Assembly (NCBI GenBank): GCA_003535775.1
Contig: DPYO01000159.1
Location: 1 to 6,071 of the forward strand
DNA: 6,071 nucleotides
Source: Fidelibacterota bacterium
GTDB taxonomy: Bacteria > Fidelibacterota > Marinisomatia > Marinisomatales > UBA8229
Direction: 5' to 3'
Below the pieces are notes generated by a model, which saw nothing but the letters and a program-made list of their open reading frames with translations, did not search any database and had not been told where the DNA came from. This document shows positions 1 through 6,071 of this stretch, one piece after another (the first letter of the stretch is position 1; each line of letters starts with the position of its first letter). Both the position numbers and the translations under genes were made by a program.

Positions 1-714
1 TCAGGAAATGTGATCAATGCTTCGTTGATTCAGCGGGGCAAGGCAGGAGAAGGGGAAGGCATTAAAAAAGAGCAAGTAGTCCTGCGGAGGAAGAAAGATA
101 AAAAACGTATAAAAATAAAAATATCAGACCTGAGTAAAAGCGACCAGAAATTCCTGAATAAACTAGTCTGGGATGGAAAAAAAGTAGGGTCCCTCTTAAT
201 AAAATCGCTTAGTGAAGAAGACCAAAAATTAATTAATACAGCAAATGCTTCCATTCGAGACAAGCCTGGAAAAGGAAGAAGGAAGATCAAGATTGGCCAG
301 CCTTATGCTTCTCTTCGGATCAAGGCTGGTTTCTCTTTCACTCAATTCGTTCATGGTCGCGTAGATCCGGCAGAAAATGATGATGAAATAGATGTTTACT
401 CCATCACGGACCGGATTAATGGCTCGGAAGCAATTGGATTTTATGTGAAGCTAGAGGGTATAACAGATAACAAAAAGAGTAAATCTTATTTACAGTTCAA
501 TTCATCGGGCAGCGGATTCAAATCTATAGGTTTTGGACTGAAACACAATATCTGGAAGAGCGTCCATCTGGGTCTAGACTGTGCGCTGTATCCTAAAGGA
601 AGTAGTATCGAGTTTCGGCCTCTAAAGACAGATGCAGATAAAACCTGGACATGGTACCCCGGTGGTGAAGGTGGCATTTTGCTGATTGCCCCGTACCTGT
701 CCGTTCAATTTTAA
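1..714 (+). CDS. Partial (5'-truncated) protein with SHD1-like repeats and a beta-rich, barrel-like C terminus
   Basis: The reading frame is open from base 1 to the TAA at 712-714, giving 237 residues. A GTG lies at base 10, but no ribosome binding site can be seen before it and the frame continues to the edge, so the true start is probably upstream. Residues about 6-55 resemble an SHD1 (SLA1 homology 1) fold: an Ala-Ser-Leu strand, then VVLRRKKDKK, a basic strand, and the closing signature LSKSDQKFLN (44-53). A second, shorter copy follows, with DGKK (58-61) and LSEEDQKLIN (70-79). A basic linker (about 87-98) leads to a beta-rich part (100-237) with alternating polar and hydrophobic residues, rich in Gly and aromatics, ending in SVQF. 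A terminal Phe is typical of outer-membrane barrel proteins. Function is unknown. The next gene begins 15 bp downstream and also encodes an exported protein, so the two are likely cotranscribed. The SHD1 assignment is by eye and moderate; the barrel is weaker. Confidence 0.7.
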   Translation, partial: SGNVINASLIQRGKAGEGEGIKKEQVVLRRKKDKKRIKIKISDLSKSDQKFLNKLVWDGKKVGSLLIKSLSEEDQKLINTANASIRDKPGKGRRKIKIGQPYASLRIKAGFSFTQFVHGRVDPAENDDEIDVYSITDRINGSEAIGFYVKLEGITDNKKSKSYLQFNSSGSGFKSIGFGLKHNIWKSVHLGLDCALYPKGSSIEFRPLKTDADKTWTWYPGGEGGILLIAPYLSVQF

Positions 715-729
715 TTAGGGTTCAGTGCA

Positions 730-3024
730 ATGATTGAAAATATTCGTTTTTATTTTTTTGTTTCTTTTACCATATTTTTTTCTGTGGTGGCAGGGCAGAC
801 AGAAAATTTTCGGGCTGTAAATGATAATATTTTACTTGAAGAAGATGAAGCAATGCTCATCGATGTACTGAAAAATGATAAGCTGACCAGTCGTGATAAC
901 CTGGACTTGAAACTACTTTCCAAGCCCAGTCTTGGGACTGTTGATCAACAGGGGTTTAATATATTTTTTACCCCCAATGTAAATGTGAACGGCGTGGATG
1001 AGTTTCAGTATATGATTGATAATGGGTTTTCCATGGATACGGCCAGGGTTAAAATCACGATTGTTTCCGTGAATGATGTTCCAACTGGGGTAGAGTTAAT
1101 AAACAGCACTGTTATTGAAAATGGACCGGATGGTGCTCTTATAAGTCAATTGACTACCATTGACCCGGATCTGGATGATACTTTTACCTATTCTTTTTCC
1201 AAGAAAAGAGAAAGTGATAACGAGTATTTCTCCATCAAGGATGGCTTTTTATATAACGATATCAGTTTTGATTATGAGTTGCGTGACAGCTATACACTTT
1301 TGGTAAGAAGTAAAGATAAAAGTAATAAAAAAGTTACTAGTGAACTGGTTGTGACTGTCACCAATATTAATGAAGCACCACAATTTATTGATCAAAAGGA
1401 AATGACAATCACCCATTTGGAGGGATCTGGAAAAATCGTTGCCAAACTGATGGCAGAAGATCCAGACATCGATCAGGATTACGTAAAATATAAGATTGTT
1501 GGTGGTGATGATAAGGCACGCTTCAAGATTCTCAGGGATGATGAACTAGCATTTATCAGAGACCCGGATTTTGAATCCCCAATAGACATGGATGGAGATA
1601 ACACCTATAAAGTTACGTTCCGGGCAGTGGATTCCAAGGATAAAATGCTATTTTCTGATGGTTCAGCAACGATCATAATAACGGATGAGGAAGAGAAGAT
1701 TATAGAAAGCTTGGACAGCAGAAAATACGTTGCCTGGACCGTAGATCATATGCCTTATCATATCCTGATGGAAGATGCCATCATAGACTATATCAATCTT
1801 CGCTCTGCATATAGTGCGGATAGTGATGGATTATTTATTGCGGGAGGGACAGAGGAAACCATCAGTGAGTTGCAGCCCAGCGACCAAATAATTATTGTGC
1901 AGGAAAAAGGAAACACCGAACAGATCCATGAGATCTGGTATGGCAATGGTCTTGATTATACGGTTATTGATCGAGAGAGAGTGGACTGGGTATTAAGCCA
2001 GAATATCCAGCAAGTACTCATCGATAAAAATCAATACTTAACCAGTGAATCTGAGATCGTTTTCTTTAAGGATGAAAACGAACGACTAATGGCTGGCTAC
2101 AGCTCCAAATTCTCGGTGTGGCATCCTAATAATTTTATCATGTCCCTGCAGTCCTTTTCCATGCGGTCCAACATGATACAATATGCCACGAATATGTCCA
2201 TTGGCAATGAGCTTATTGGTTTGCCTGGTGCCCTTTCCGGATCAACAGAACTTGGTGTGGCCACCCACAATTCAGAATTTGGGCTGCGCCTGCCGGTTAA
2301 TTTTGATTTAGGCTCACTGGGATCAATGAAAAATGCAAAATATTTGAGTCCCGATTATCTAGGGCTTTATTCTAAAGTCAACATTGATAACATATTCTCA
2401 TCGCGAACGGACTTTCATGCGCTCATGGGGTTCTCATTTTATCCGAAAACCATCGGCAGTATGGTTCAGGATACAGTGTTTTTCAACACGGATAGCATTG
2501 AACATGATAATCGCTTTATAAACATCCTGGATATGTATGCATTGATAGCTACTACAATTGAAGTGCCAGTTAAAGTGCCTTTTTTTGCAAAAATGACTAC
2601 AACACCGGGATTACACTACCTAAAGGTTGCCCACAGGACCAGAGGCGAAGAAGGTCTCTACGAACGGAATTTTTTCCAGTCCGAAGAAGATGAAGGTATT
2701 TCAAAAATTGAGAAAGGACGCTCATTCAGCCGTTATATCAGTGCTTACATTCGTTTTGATATCTTGGGCAATATCGGCCAAAAACCTGAATTCCTTGAAA
2801 GGATAAAATATTTTGATTTTATCAATATCAGCAATGTGCCTTTTTATGAACTATCTTTTCAGTTCATTTCGTCACTGAATATGATTACAACCTTAAATCT
2901 AAATATTCATGATAAACTGGCATTCACAATCACCAGGTATAAAACTACGGGAGATGATATTCAGGGGAACTGGCTGGCAGATAAAAATACCTGGGTGGGG
3001 CTTAAATATCATGGGAACTTTTAA
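730..3024 (+). CDS. Large exported protein with cadherin/VCBS-like repeats and a putative outer-membrane C-terminal domain
   Basis: This 764-residue protein starts at ATG 730, nine bases after AGGG (717-720). Residues 1 to about 22 form a signal peptide: a Phe/Val-rich hydrophobic core with likely cleavage near VAG/Q. Three beta-sandwich domains follow. The first (about 28-116) shows the tandem cadherin-like/VCBS pattern: AVNDN, EEDE, DVLKND, PSLGTV, NGVDEFQYMIDNG and a closing VND. The second (117-217) and third (218-320) are cadherin-like, with acidic calcium-type motifs DPDLDD (145-150), FDYE (180-183), NINEAP (212-217) and DPDID (244-248). Residues about 330-460 match no family I recognise. 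Residues about 460-764 are beta-rich with strands alternating hydrophobic and polar residues, and end in GLKYHGNF, suggesting an outer-membrane barrel or a barrel-like module. Cadherin-like domains usually mediate calcium-dependent adhesion or surface assembly, but no specific role can be assigned. The gene probably shares an operon with the truncated surface gene upstream. Domain calls are by pattern and have not been tested with profiles. Confidence 0.85.
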   Translation: MIENIRFYFFVSFTIFFSVVAGQTENFRAVNDNILLEEDEAMLIDVLKNDKLTSRDNLDLKLLSKPSLGTVDQQGFNIFFTPNVNVNGVDEFQYMIDNGFSMDTARVKITIVSVNDVPTGVELINSTVIENGPDGALISQLTTIDPDLDDTFTYSFSKKRESDNEYFSIKDGFLYNDISFDYELRDSYTLLVRSKDKSNKKVTSELVVTVTNINEAPQFIDQKEMTITHLEGSGKIVAKLMAEDPDIDQDYVKYKIVGGDDKARFKILRDDELAFIRDPDFESPIDMDGDNTYKVTFRAVDSKDKMLFSDGSATIIITDEEEKIIESLDSRKYVAWTVDHMPYHILMEDAIIDYINLRSAYSADSDGLFIAGGTEETISELQPSDQIIIVQEKGNTEQIHEIWYGNGLDYTVIDRERVDWVLSQNIQQVLIDKNQYLTSESEIVFFKDENERLMAGYSSKFSVWHPNNFIMSLQSFSMRSNMIQYATNMSIGNELIGLPGALSGSTELGVATHNSEFGLRLPVNFDLGSLGSMKNAKYLSPDYLGLYSKVNIDNIFSSRTDFHALMGFSFYPKTIGSMVQDTVFFNTDSIEHDNRFINILDMYALIATTIEVPVKVPFFAKMTTTPGLHYLKVAHRTRGEEGLYERNFFQSEEDEGISKIEKGRSFSRYISAYIRFDILGNIGQKPEFLERIKYFDFINISNVPFYELSFQFISSLNMITTLNLNIHDKLAFTITRYKTTGDDIQGNWLADKNTWVGLKYHGNF

Positions 3025-3181
3025 TCTATATATATAGTCTGAAGCTCGAAGACTTATAACTATAAGGGCTATAAAATAAAGTATTGAAGTAGTAATAGTT
3101 TTATGAATCTGGGTATATATCCACCCATCGGGCTATGATACTGACCTAAATCCACAAACAAAAATACTCGATGTTCATAAG

Positions 3182-4210
3182 CTATGATAATTCATCTTCA
3201 AGTAGTTTCAGAACTCTGTCAATATCTTCAGACGTTATTCCGTAATGAGTCACCATCCGAAATATTCCAGGACTTATTTGAAAAAACAAGACCCCATTAC
3301 CGGCCATTCTTTCCAAAAAGGTTTTACCATTCTCAGTCTTTATTTCAAAGTACACAATGTTTGAATGAATATTATTCAGATCGAGAAAAAGACCAGAAAT
3401 ATTTTGAATGCCTTCTGCTAATTTTCTAGCATTTTCATGATCATCCTTTAGTCTTTCAATCATGATATCCAGCGCTTCCAACCCTGCAGCTGCGATAATA
3501 CCAGCCTGCCGCATCCCTCCCCCTAAAGATTTTCTAATTCGCCTTGCCTTAGCAATAAATTCCTGCCTGCCGCAAACCAACGAACCTACCGGAGCTGATA
3601 ATCCTTTTGAGAGACAGAAAGAAATGGAATTTGCAACACTTACCAGCTCTTTTACTGAGGTGTTTAAGGATACTGCTGCATTAAAAATTCGGGCTCCATC
3701 TACATGAATTTTCAAATGATGTTCTTTTGCAATATTCGATACAGAATTCATATAGGATATAGATAATGGTGCACCGAAGCAGCGATTATGAGTGTTTTCC
3801 AGACATATCATTCCAGTTTCAGGGAAATGATCATCTTTTGTTCGAATTGCATTTTTAATATCAGTTAAGTCAAGTGTCCCATCCCTCTGGTTTCTTAATT
3901 GTCTGGATTGAATTCCTCCATAGGTTGATACTCCCCCTCCCTCATAAAGAAATGTGTGAGATTGATCCCCAAGAATAATTTCTGTTCCCCTGGCACATTG
4001 GGACAGGATACTAATTAAATTACCCATTGTACCGCTTGGTACAAAAAGAGCTGCTTCTTTCCCAGTAATTTCTGCAGCACGCTCCTGTAATGCATTCACG
4101 GTTGGATCTTCCCCAAAAACATCATCACCAAGAGGAGCAGAGGAGATAGCTTTCTTCATGGAATCTGAAGGAAGTGTAACTGTATCGCTTCGAAGATCAA
4201 TGATTTTCAT
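3182..4210 (-). CDS. ltaE: Low-specificity L-threonine aldolase (PLP-dependent)
   Basis: This 342-residue protein is full length for the family and cleaves L-threonine or L-allo-threonine to glycine and acetaldehyde in the cytoplasm, using pyridoxal phosphate. It begins with the family hallmark IDLRSDTVT (4-12), followed by GDDVFGEDPTV (28-38). The cofactor phosphate loop is PSGTMGN (58-64). GDQSHTF places the ring-stacking His at 85. ENTHN (138-142) and HVDGARIFN (169-177) give the Asp 171 that contacts the pyridine nitrogen and the nearby Arg 174. SKGLSAPVGS (201-210) carries the Schiff-base lysine, Lys 202. All key residues are intact. The ATG at 4210 is fixed by the conserved N terminus, though only a weak AGAAAT-type ribosome binding site precedes it. 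The gene faces the surface operon tail to tail and is transcribed away from the sulfur genes, so it is probably monocistronic and metabolically unrelated to both. True substrate preference (threonine, allo-threonine or phenylserine) cannot be read from sequence. Confidence 0.96.
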   Translation of the reverse strand: MKIIDLRSDTVTLPSDSMKKAISSAPLGDDVFGEDPTVNALQERAAEITGKEAALFVPSGTMGNLISILSQCARGTEIILGDQSHTFLYEGGGVSTYGGIQSRQLRNQRDGTLDLTDIKNAIRTKDDHFPETGMICLENTHNRCFGAPLSISYMNSVSNIAKEHHLKIHVDGARIFNAAVSLNTSVKELVSVANSISFCLSKGLSAPVGSLVCGRQEFIAKARRIRKSLGGGMRQAGIIAAAGLEALDIMIERLKDDHENARKLAEGIQNISGLFLDLNNIHSNIVYFEIKTENGKTFLERMAGNGVLFFQISPGIFRMVTHYGITSEDIDRVLKLLEDELS

Positions 4211-4261
4211 ATTTAATTATTTCTAATAGTTTGATTCACTTATTTTTAGTTCCGTTTGTAA

Positions 4262-4290
4262 TTGTGTTAAATTGTAATAACTGTTATAAA
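4262..4290 (+). promoter_or_regulatory. Candidate promoter for the TusA-family gene
   Basis: TTGTGT (4262-4267) and TATAAA (4285-4290) are separated by 17 bases in the 101-bp spacer between the divergent threonine aldolase and TusA genes. The -10 box matches the sigma-70 type well, the -35 box only in its first three bases. The expected transcript start (about 4297) would leave a leader of about 15 bases holding AAGG at 4301-4304. The region is so AT-rich that chance matches are common. If the organism is a Bacteroidota member, its main promoter consensus differs and this call would be wrong. Confidence 0.25.
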
Positions 4291-4311
4291 CATAAAATTT
4301 AAGGTAAAAGA

Positions 4312-4548
4312 ATGAATAAAATTGATTATAATAAGGAACTGGATTGCACCGGGCTTAATTGTCCATTACCCATCCTGAAAACGAAAAAACAAATAGATGC
4401 TATGGAAACAGGGCAGATCCTGAAAATGGAGGCAACAGATCCAGGATCTATTAATGATGTGAATGCCTGGACAAGACATACAGGTAATGAATTGGTTTCC
4501 CAAACAGAAGATGGCGATATTTATATTTTTTATATTAAAAAATCCTGA
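4312..4548 (+). CDS. tusA: TusA-family sulfur carrier protein (sulfurtransferase)
   Basis: This 78-residue protein has the size and fold pattern of the TusA/SirA/YeeD family (two-layer alpha/beta). The signature LDCTGLNCPLPIL (10-22) carries the CPxP motif with the persulfide-forming Cys 17. A second Cys lies at position 12, a position where Cys is often seen in the family. The helix after CPLP and the later DPGSINDVNAW segment (43-53) are also typical. Such proteins accept sulfane sulfur as a cysteine persulfide and pass it on, either to tRNA thiolation, to molybdenum cofactor maturation, or to dissimilatory sulfur oxidation. Here the next gene is a rhodanese/persulfide dioxygenase, and an iron-sulfur oxidoreductase subunit follows. 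This favours a role in sulfur trafficking for energy metabolism or sulfide detoxification; that role is inferred from context. The start is supported by AAGG at 4301-4304, seven bases before the ATG. The symbol is given at family level; orthology to E. coli tusA is not claimed. Confidence 0.93.
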   Translation: MNKIDYNKELDCTGLNCPLPILKTKKQIDAMETGQILKMEATDPGSINDVNAWTRHTGNELVSQTEDGDIYIFYIKKS

Positions 4549-4571
4549 CTCCTAATTTTTTTGGTTAACAT

Positions 4572-4596
4572 TATACTATGGTCTAGTCAAGGTATA
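4572..4596. promoter_or_regulatory. Imperfect dyad, possible operator upstream of the rhodanese/dioxygenase gene
   Basis: The arms TATAC (4572-4576) and GTATA (4592-4596) are exact inverted copies centred on base 4584, with two further paired positions inside (TG at 4579-4580 and CA at 4588-4589). It lies in the 129-bp spacer between the TusA and rhodanese/dioxygenase genes, about 80 bp before the start codon. Persulfide dioxygenase genes are often controlled by persulfide-sensing repressors, but this dyad does not match an operator I can name and may be chance in AT-rich DNA. Confidence 0.15.
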
Positions 4597-4677
4597 CAAA
4601 ACAGTAAAAAGTAAAAATTAAAGTCGAAAATAATTCAAAACATTATTATATAAATCGATTGCAATAAAAGAGATTAA

Positions 4678-5838
4678 ATGTCATCACTAAAATCTTATTC
4701 TGCAGATGATCTTTTTAGCTTTTTGATACAGAAAGAAGACGTGATTGTTCTGGATGTCAGGAATGAAGAAGATTTTGGACGGTTTAGTGTAGAAGGTCCC
4801 TTTCCATTCGATATGGTCAATGTGCCGTACTTTGATTTCATGGAAGAAGAAGATGCATCCGTAGCTAAAGTCTCTTATGACAAACCTGTAAAGGTGGTTT
4901 GTGCTAAAGAAGGATCAGCACAATATGTTGGTGAGATTCTGATGAATCATGGATTCAAAGATGTAGCTTTTTTAACAGGCGGTATTAAAACTTGGGGCAA
5001 CATGCTGACACCAAAAAGAATCAATCCAGAATCAGATGATTATGCCTTATACCAGTTTATTCGTCCCGCTAAAGCCTCTTGTAATTATGGACTTCTATAT
5101 AAAGGAGAAATGGTCAATTTTGATCCAAGTAGGAATTATGATTTTTATCATTCTTTTGCTCATAGTCAGAATGTAAAGATTGTACGTACCTTTGAAACAC
5201 ACCTTCAGGCAGACTATATCAGCGGAAGCAAAAAGATCGCTGATGTAACTGGGGCAGAAATTATGGCAAATGTGGATGATTTTAAAGATGCCTCCTTTCA
5301 ATACAGTGGGGTAAAGGATGGCGAATCATATTCTGTGGGTGGCGATGGTCCTGAAATCAAAGTTCTTCATTCCCCCGGACACACACCGGGAAGCACCAGC
5401 TATATTATTGATGATAAGTATTTTATTACCGGTGACACGGTGTTTATTCTTTCTGTGGGCCGTCCCGATTTAGGAGGCAAGGCAGAAGAGTGGTCCGTGA
5501 TGCTTTTTGATACGCTCACCAATAAGGTTCAAAACCTTGATAAAAAACTGAAGGTTTTACCTGGGCATTTTATGGACTGGAACGAAGCAAATGATAGCTT
5601 GCTATTTGTGGAAAATCTTGGTGAAGTGATCCATCATAACGCGGGTATTTTTAAAATTGCCACACCGGAAAATTTTACCCAGTACATAATGGATAATATG
5701 CGTAAATCACCTGAAATATATGGAGAGATCCGCAAGGTAAATGTCGGCTGGCTGGATGTAGATATGAATGAAGCGGATATCATGGACCTGGGAAAGAATG
5801 AATGCGCTGCAGCAGTATATGGAGCAAAGAAAGGGTAA
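4678..5838 (+). CDS. Rhodanese / metallo-beta-lactamase fusion, probable ETHE1-type persulfide dioxygenase
   Basis: This 386-residue cytoplasmic protein has no signal peptide. Residues 1 to about 108 are a rhodanese domain: VLDVRNEEDF (24-33), a catalytic loop with Cys 75 (VVCAKEGSA), and FLTGGIKTW (98-106). Residues about 120-310 form a metallo-beta-lactamase domain of the ETHE1/persulfide dioxygenase branch: ETHLQADYISG (173-183), HSPGHTPGS (231-239), GDTVF (252-256), VGRPDL (260-265) and LPGH (294-297). Known ETHE1 enzymes oxidise glutathione persulfide to sulfite with O2, using one iron bound by two His and one Asp; the equivalents here are His 175, His 235 and Asp 253, all present. The usual HxHxDH motif is altered to His-x-Gln-x-Asp-Tyr, removing second-site ligands. 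The rhodanese domain comes first, opposite to described PDO-rhodanese fusions and CstB. A C-terminal extension (about 310-386) holds Cys 376. The ATG at 4678 follows AAAAGAGA (4666-4673). The gene lies 129 bp after the TusA gene and is tightly linked to the iron-sulfur gene downstream. Substrate specificity is inferred. Confidence 0.9.
   Translation: MSSLKSYSADDLFSFLIQKEDVIVLDVRNEEDFGRFSVEGPFPFDMVNVPYFDFMEEEDASVAKVSYDKPVKVVCAKEGSAQYVGEILMNHGFKDVAFLTGGIKTWGNMLTPKRINPESDDYALYQFIRPAKASCNYGLLYKGEMVNFDPSRNYDFYHSFAHSQNVKIVRTFETHLQADYISGSKKIADVTGAEIMANVDDFKDASFQYSGVKDGESYSVGGDGPEIKVLHSPGHTPGSTSYIIDDKYFITGDTVFILSVGRPDLGGKAEEWSVMLFDTLTNKVQNLDKKLKVLPGHFMDWNEANDSLLFVENLGEVIHHNAGIFKIATPENFTQYIMDNMRKSPEIYGEIRKVNVGWLDVDMNEADIMDLGKNECAAAVYGAKKG
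5830..5835 (+). promoter_or_regulatory. Ribosome binding site deciding a TTG start
   Basis: AAAGGG lies inside the last codons of the rhodanese/dioxygenase gene, five bases before TTG 5841. It is a purine-rich site at good spacing and favours TTG over the in-frame ATG at 5802. The overlap with the upstream coding end suggests translational coupling. Confidence 0.6.
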
Positions 5839-5840
5839 GC

Positions 5841-6071
5841 TTGAACTACGGATTTGTTATAGATAATCGTTTGTGTATCGGCTGCCATGCCTGCACCGTG
5901 GCTTGCAAAAGTGAGCACGATGTGCCTATTGGCGTCAATCGCACCCACGTGAAATACATTGAGAAAGGTGAATTCCCTAAAAGCACGAGGGAATTTTCGG
6001 TTCATCGTTGTAACCATTGTGCCGATGCGCCGTGTGTAGAAATATGTCCTACAACTGCACTTTATACGCGA
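5841..6071 (+). CDS. [4Fe-4S] electron-transfer subunit of a molybdopterin oxidoreductase, DmsB/PsrB/SoeB type (3'-truncated)
   Basis: The frame runs open from TTG 5841 to the window edge, giving 77 residues. It begins MNYGFVIDN and carries two ferredoxin-type cysteine clusters: Cys 12, 15, 18 and 22 (C-x2-C-x2-C-x3-C) and Cys 57, 60, 65 and 69 followed by Pro (C-x2-C-x4-C-x3-CP). This is the usual N-terminal half of the four-cluster subunit that passes electrons between a molybdopterin catalytic subunit and an NrfD/DmsC-type membrane anchor. TTG is chosen because translation there starts at the family-like N terminus and AAAGGG (5830-5835) sits five bases upstream. An in-frame ATG at 5802 would add 13 unlikely residues inside the previous gene. 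The start follows the preceding stop by two bases, so translation is likely coupled. After a persulfide dioxygenase, a sulfite-oxidising SoeB or a polysulfide/thiosulfate reductase PsrB/PhsB is plausible; the visible part cannot separate these. The catalytic and anchor subunits lie outside the window. Confidence 0.88.
   Translation, partial: MNYGFVIDNRLCIGCHACTVACKSEHDVPIGVNRTHVKYIEKGEFPKSTREFSVHRCNHCADAPCVEICPTTALYTR

Noticed and set aside
30..290. 86-codon minus-strand open frame opposite the SHD1-like region
   Set aside because: It is antisense to a lysine-rich coding stretch, which yields Phe/Leu-rich frames on the other strand. It shows no motif and no supporting context.
3036..3054. 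Stem AGTCT/AGACT with a 9-base loop after the cadherin-like gene, as a terminator
   Set aside because: The stem is only 5 bp, with no T-tract following on the plus strand, so it is not a convincing intrinsic terminator.
3071..3104. Longer AT-rich imperfect hairpin in the convergent spacer as a bidirectional terminator
   Set aside because: The pairing is interrupted and almost wholly A-T. Such hairpins arise by chance in DNA this AT-rich.
3132..3189. Direct repeat of GCTATGATA at 3132-3140 and 3181-3189
   Set aside because: It is nine bases long and has only two copies. The second copy overlaps the threonine aldolase stop codon, and no mobile-element or attachment-site context is present.
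3462..3707. 81-codon plus-strand open frames opposite threonine aldolase (also 3184-3429)
   Set aside because: Both are shadows of the conserved aldolase coding sequence and have no motif of their own.
4537..4562. A-tract and T-tract flanking the TusA stop codon as a terminator
   Set aside because: The 7-bp stem is made only of A-T pairs, lacks a GC core, and the T-run forms part of the stem itself.
5634..6017. 127-codon minus-strand open frame across the end of the dioxygenase gene and the iron-sulfur gene
   Set aside because: It lies antisense to two genes with clear family motifs, and its translation shows no recognisable domain.

Overview
The window is a bacterial fragment with moderately AT-rich coding sequence and very AT-rich spacers. 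It holds five real genes and the start of a sixth. The diderm-type surface proteins (signal peptide, cadherin-like repeats, barrel-like C termini ending in Phe), AT-rich spacers and weak ribosome binding sites would fit the Bacteroidota/Ignavibacteriota/Marinimicrobia group. This is an inference; no marker gene is present to fix the taxonomy.

Region 1 (1-3024, + strand): two genes 15 bp apart for exported or outer-membrane proteins. The first is cut by the left edge. It has SHD1-like repeats followed by a beta-rich C-terminal part. The second is a 764-residue protein with a signal peptide, three cadherin/VCBS-like beta-sandwich domains, a middle part I do not recognise, and a beta-rich C-terminal part that may be an outer-membrane barrel. 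They look like one operon for cell-surface components of unknown role.

Region 2 (3182-4210, - strand): a complete low-specificity threonine aldolase, convergent with the surface operon and divergent from the sulfur genes. It appears to be a housekeeping gene between two unrelated blocks.

Region 3 (4312-6071, + strand): a sulfur-handling block. It holds a TusA-family sulfur carrier, a single-chain rhodanese/metallo-beta-lactamase protein of the persulfide dioxygenase type, and the first 77 codons of a cysteine-rich [4Fe-4S] electron-transfer subunit of the DmsB/PsrB/SoeB type. The last gene starts with TTG two bases after the preceding stop. A reasonable working model is: sulfane sulfur is carried by TusA and rhodanese, oxidised to sulfite by the dioxygenase domain, and the sulfite is then processed by a membrane molybdopterin oxidoreductase whose iron-sulfur subunit begins at the right edge. 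The last step rests on genes outside the window.

The most notable points are the rhodanese-first domain order of the sulfur enzyme and its altered metal motif. That motif keeps exactly the three ligands a mononuclear-iron persulfide dioxygenase needs. No RNA genes, CRISPR arrays, insertion sequences or clear intrinsic terminators were seen. No gene-free stretch exceeds 160 bp.
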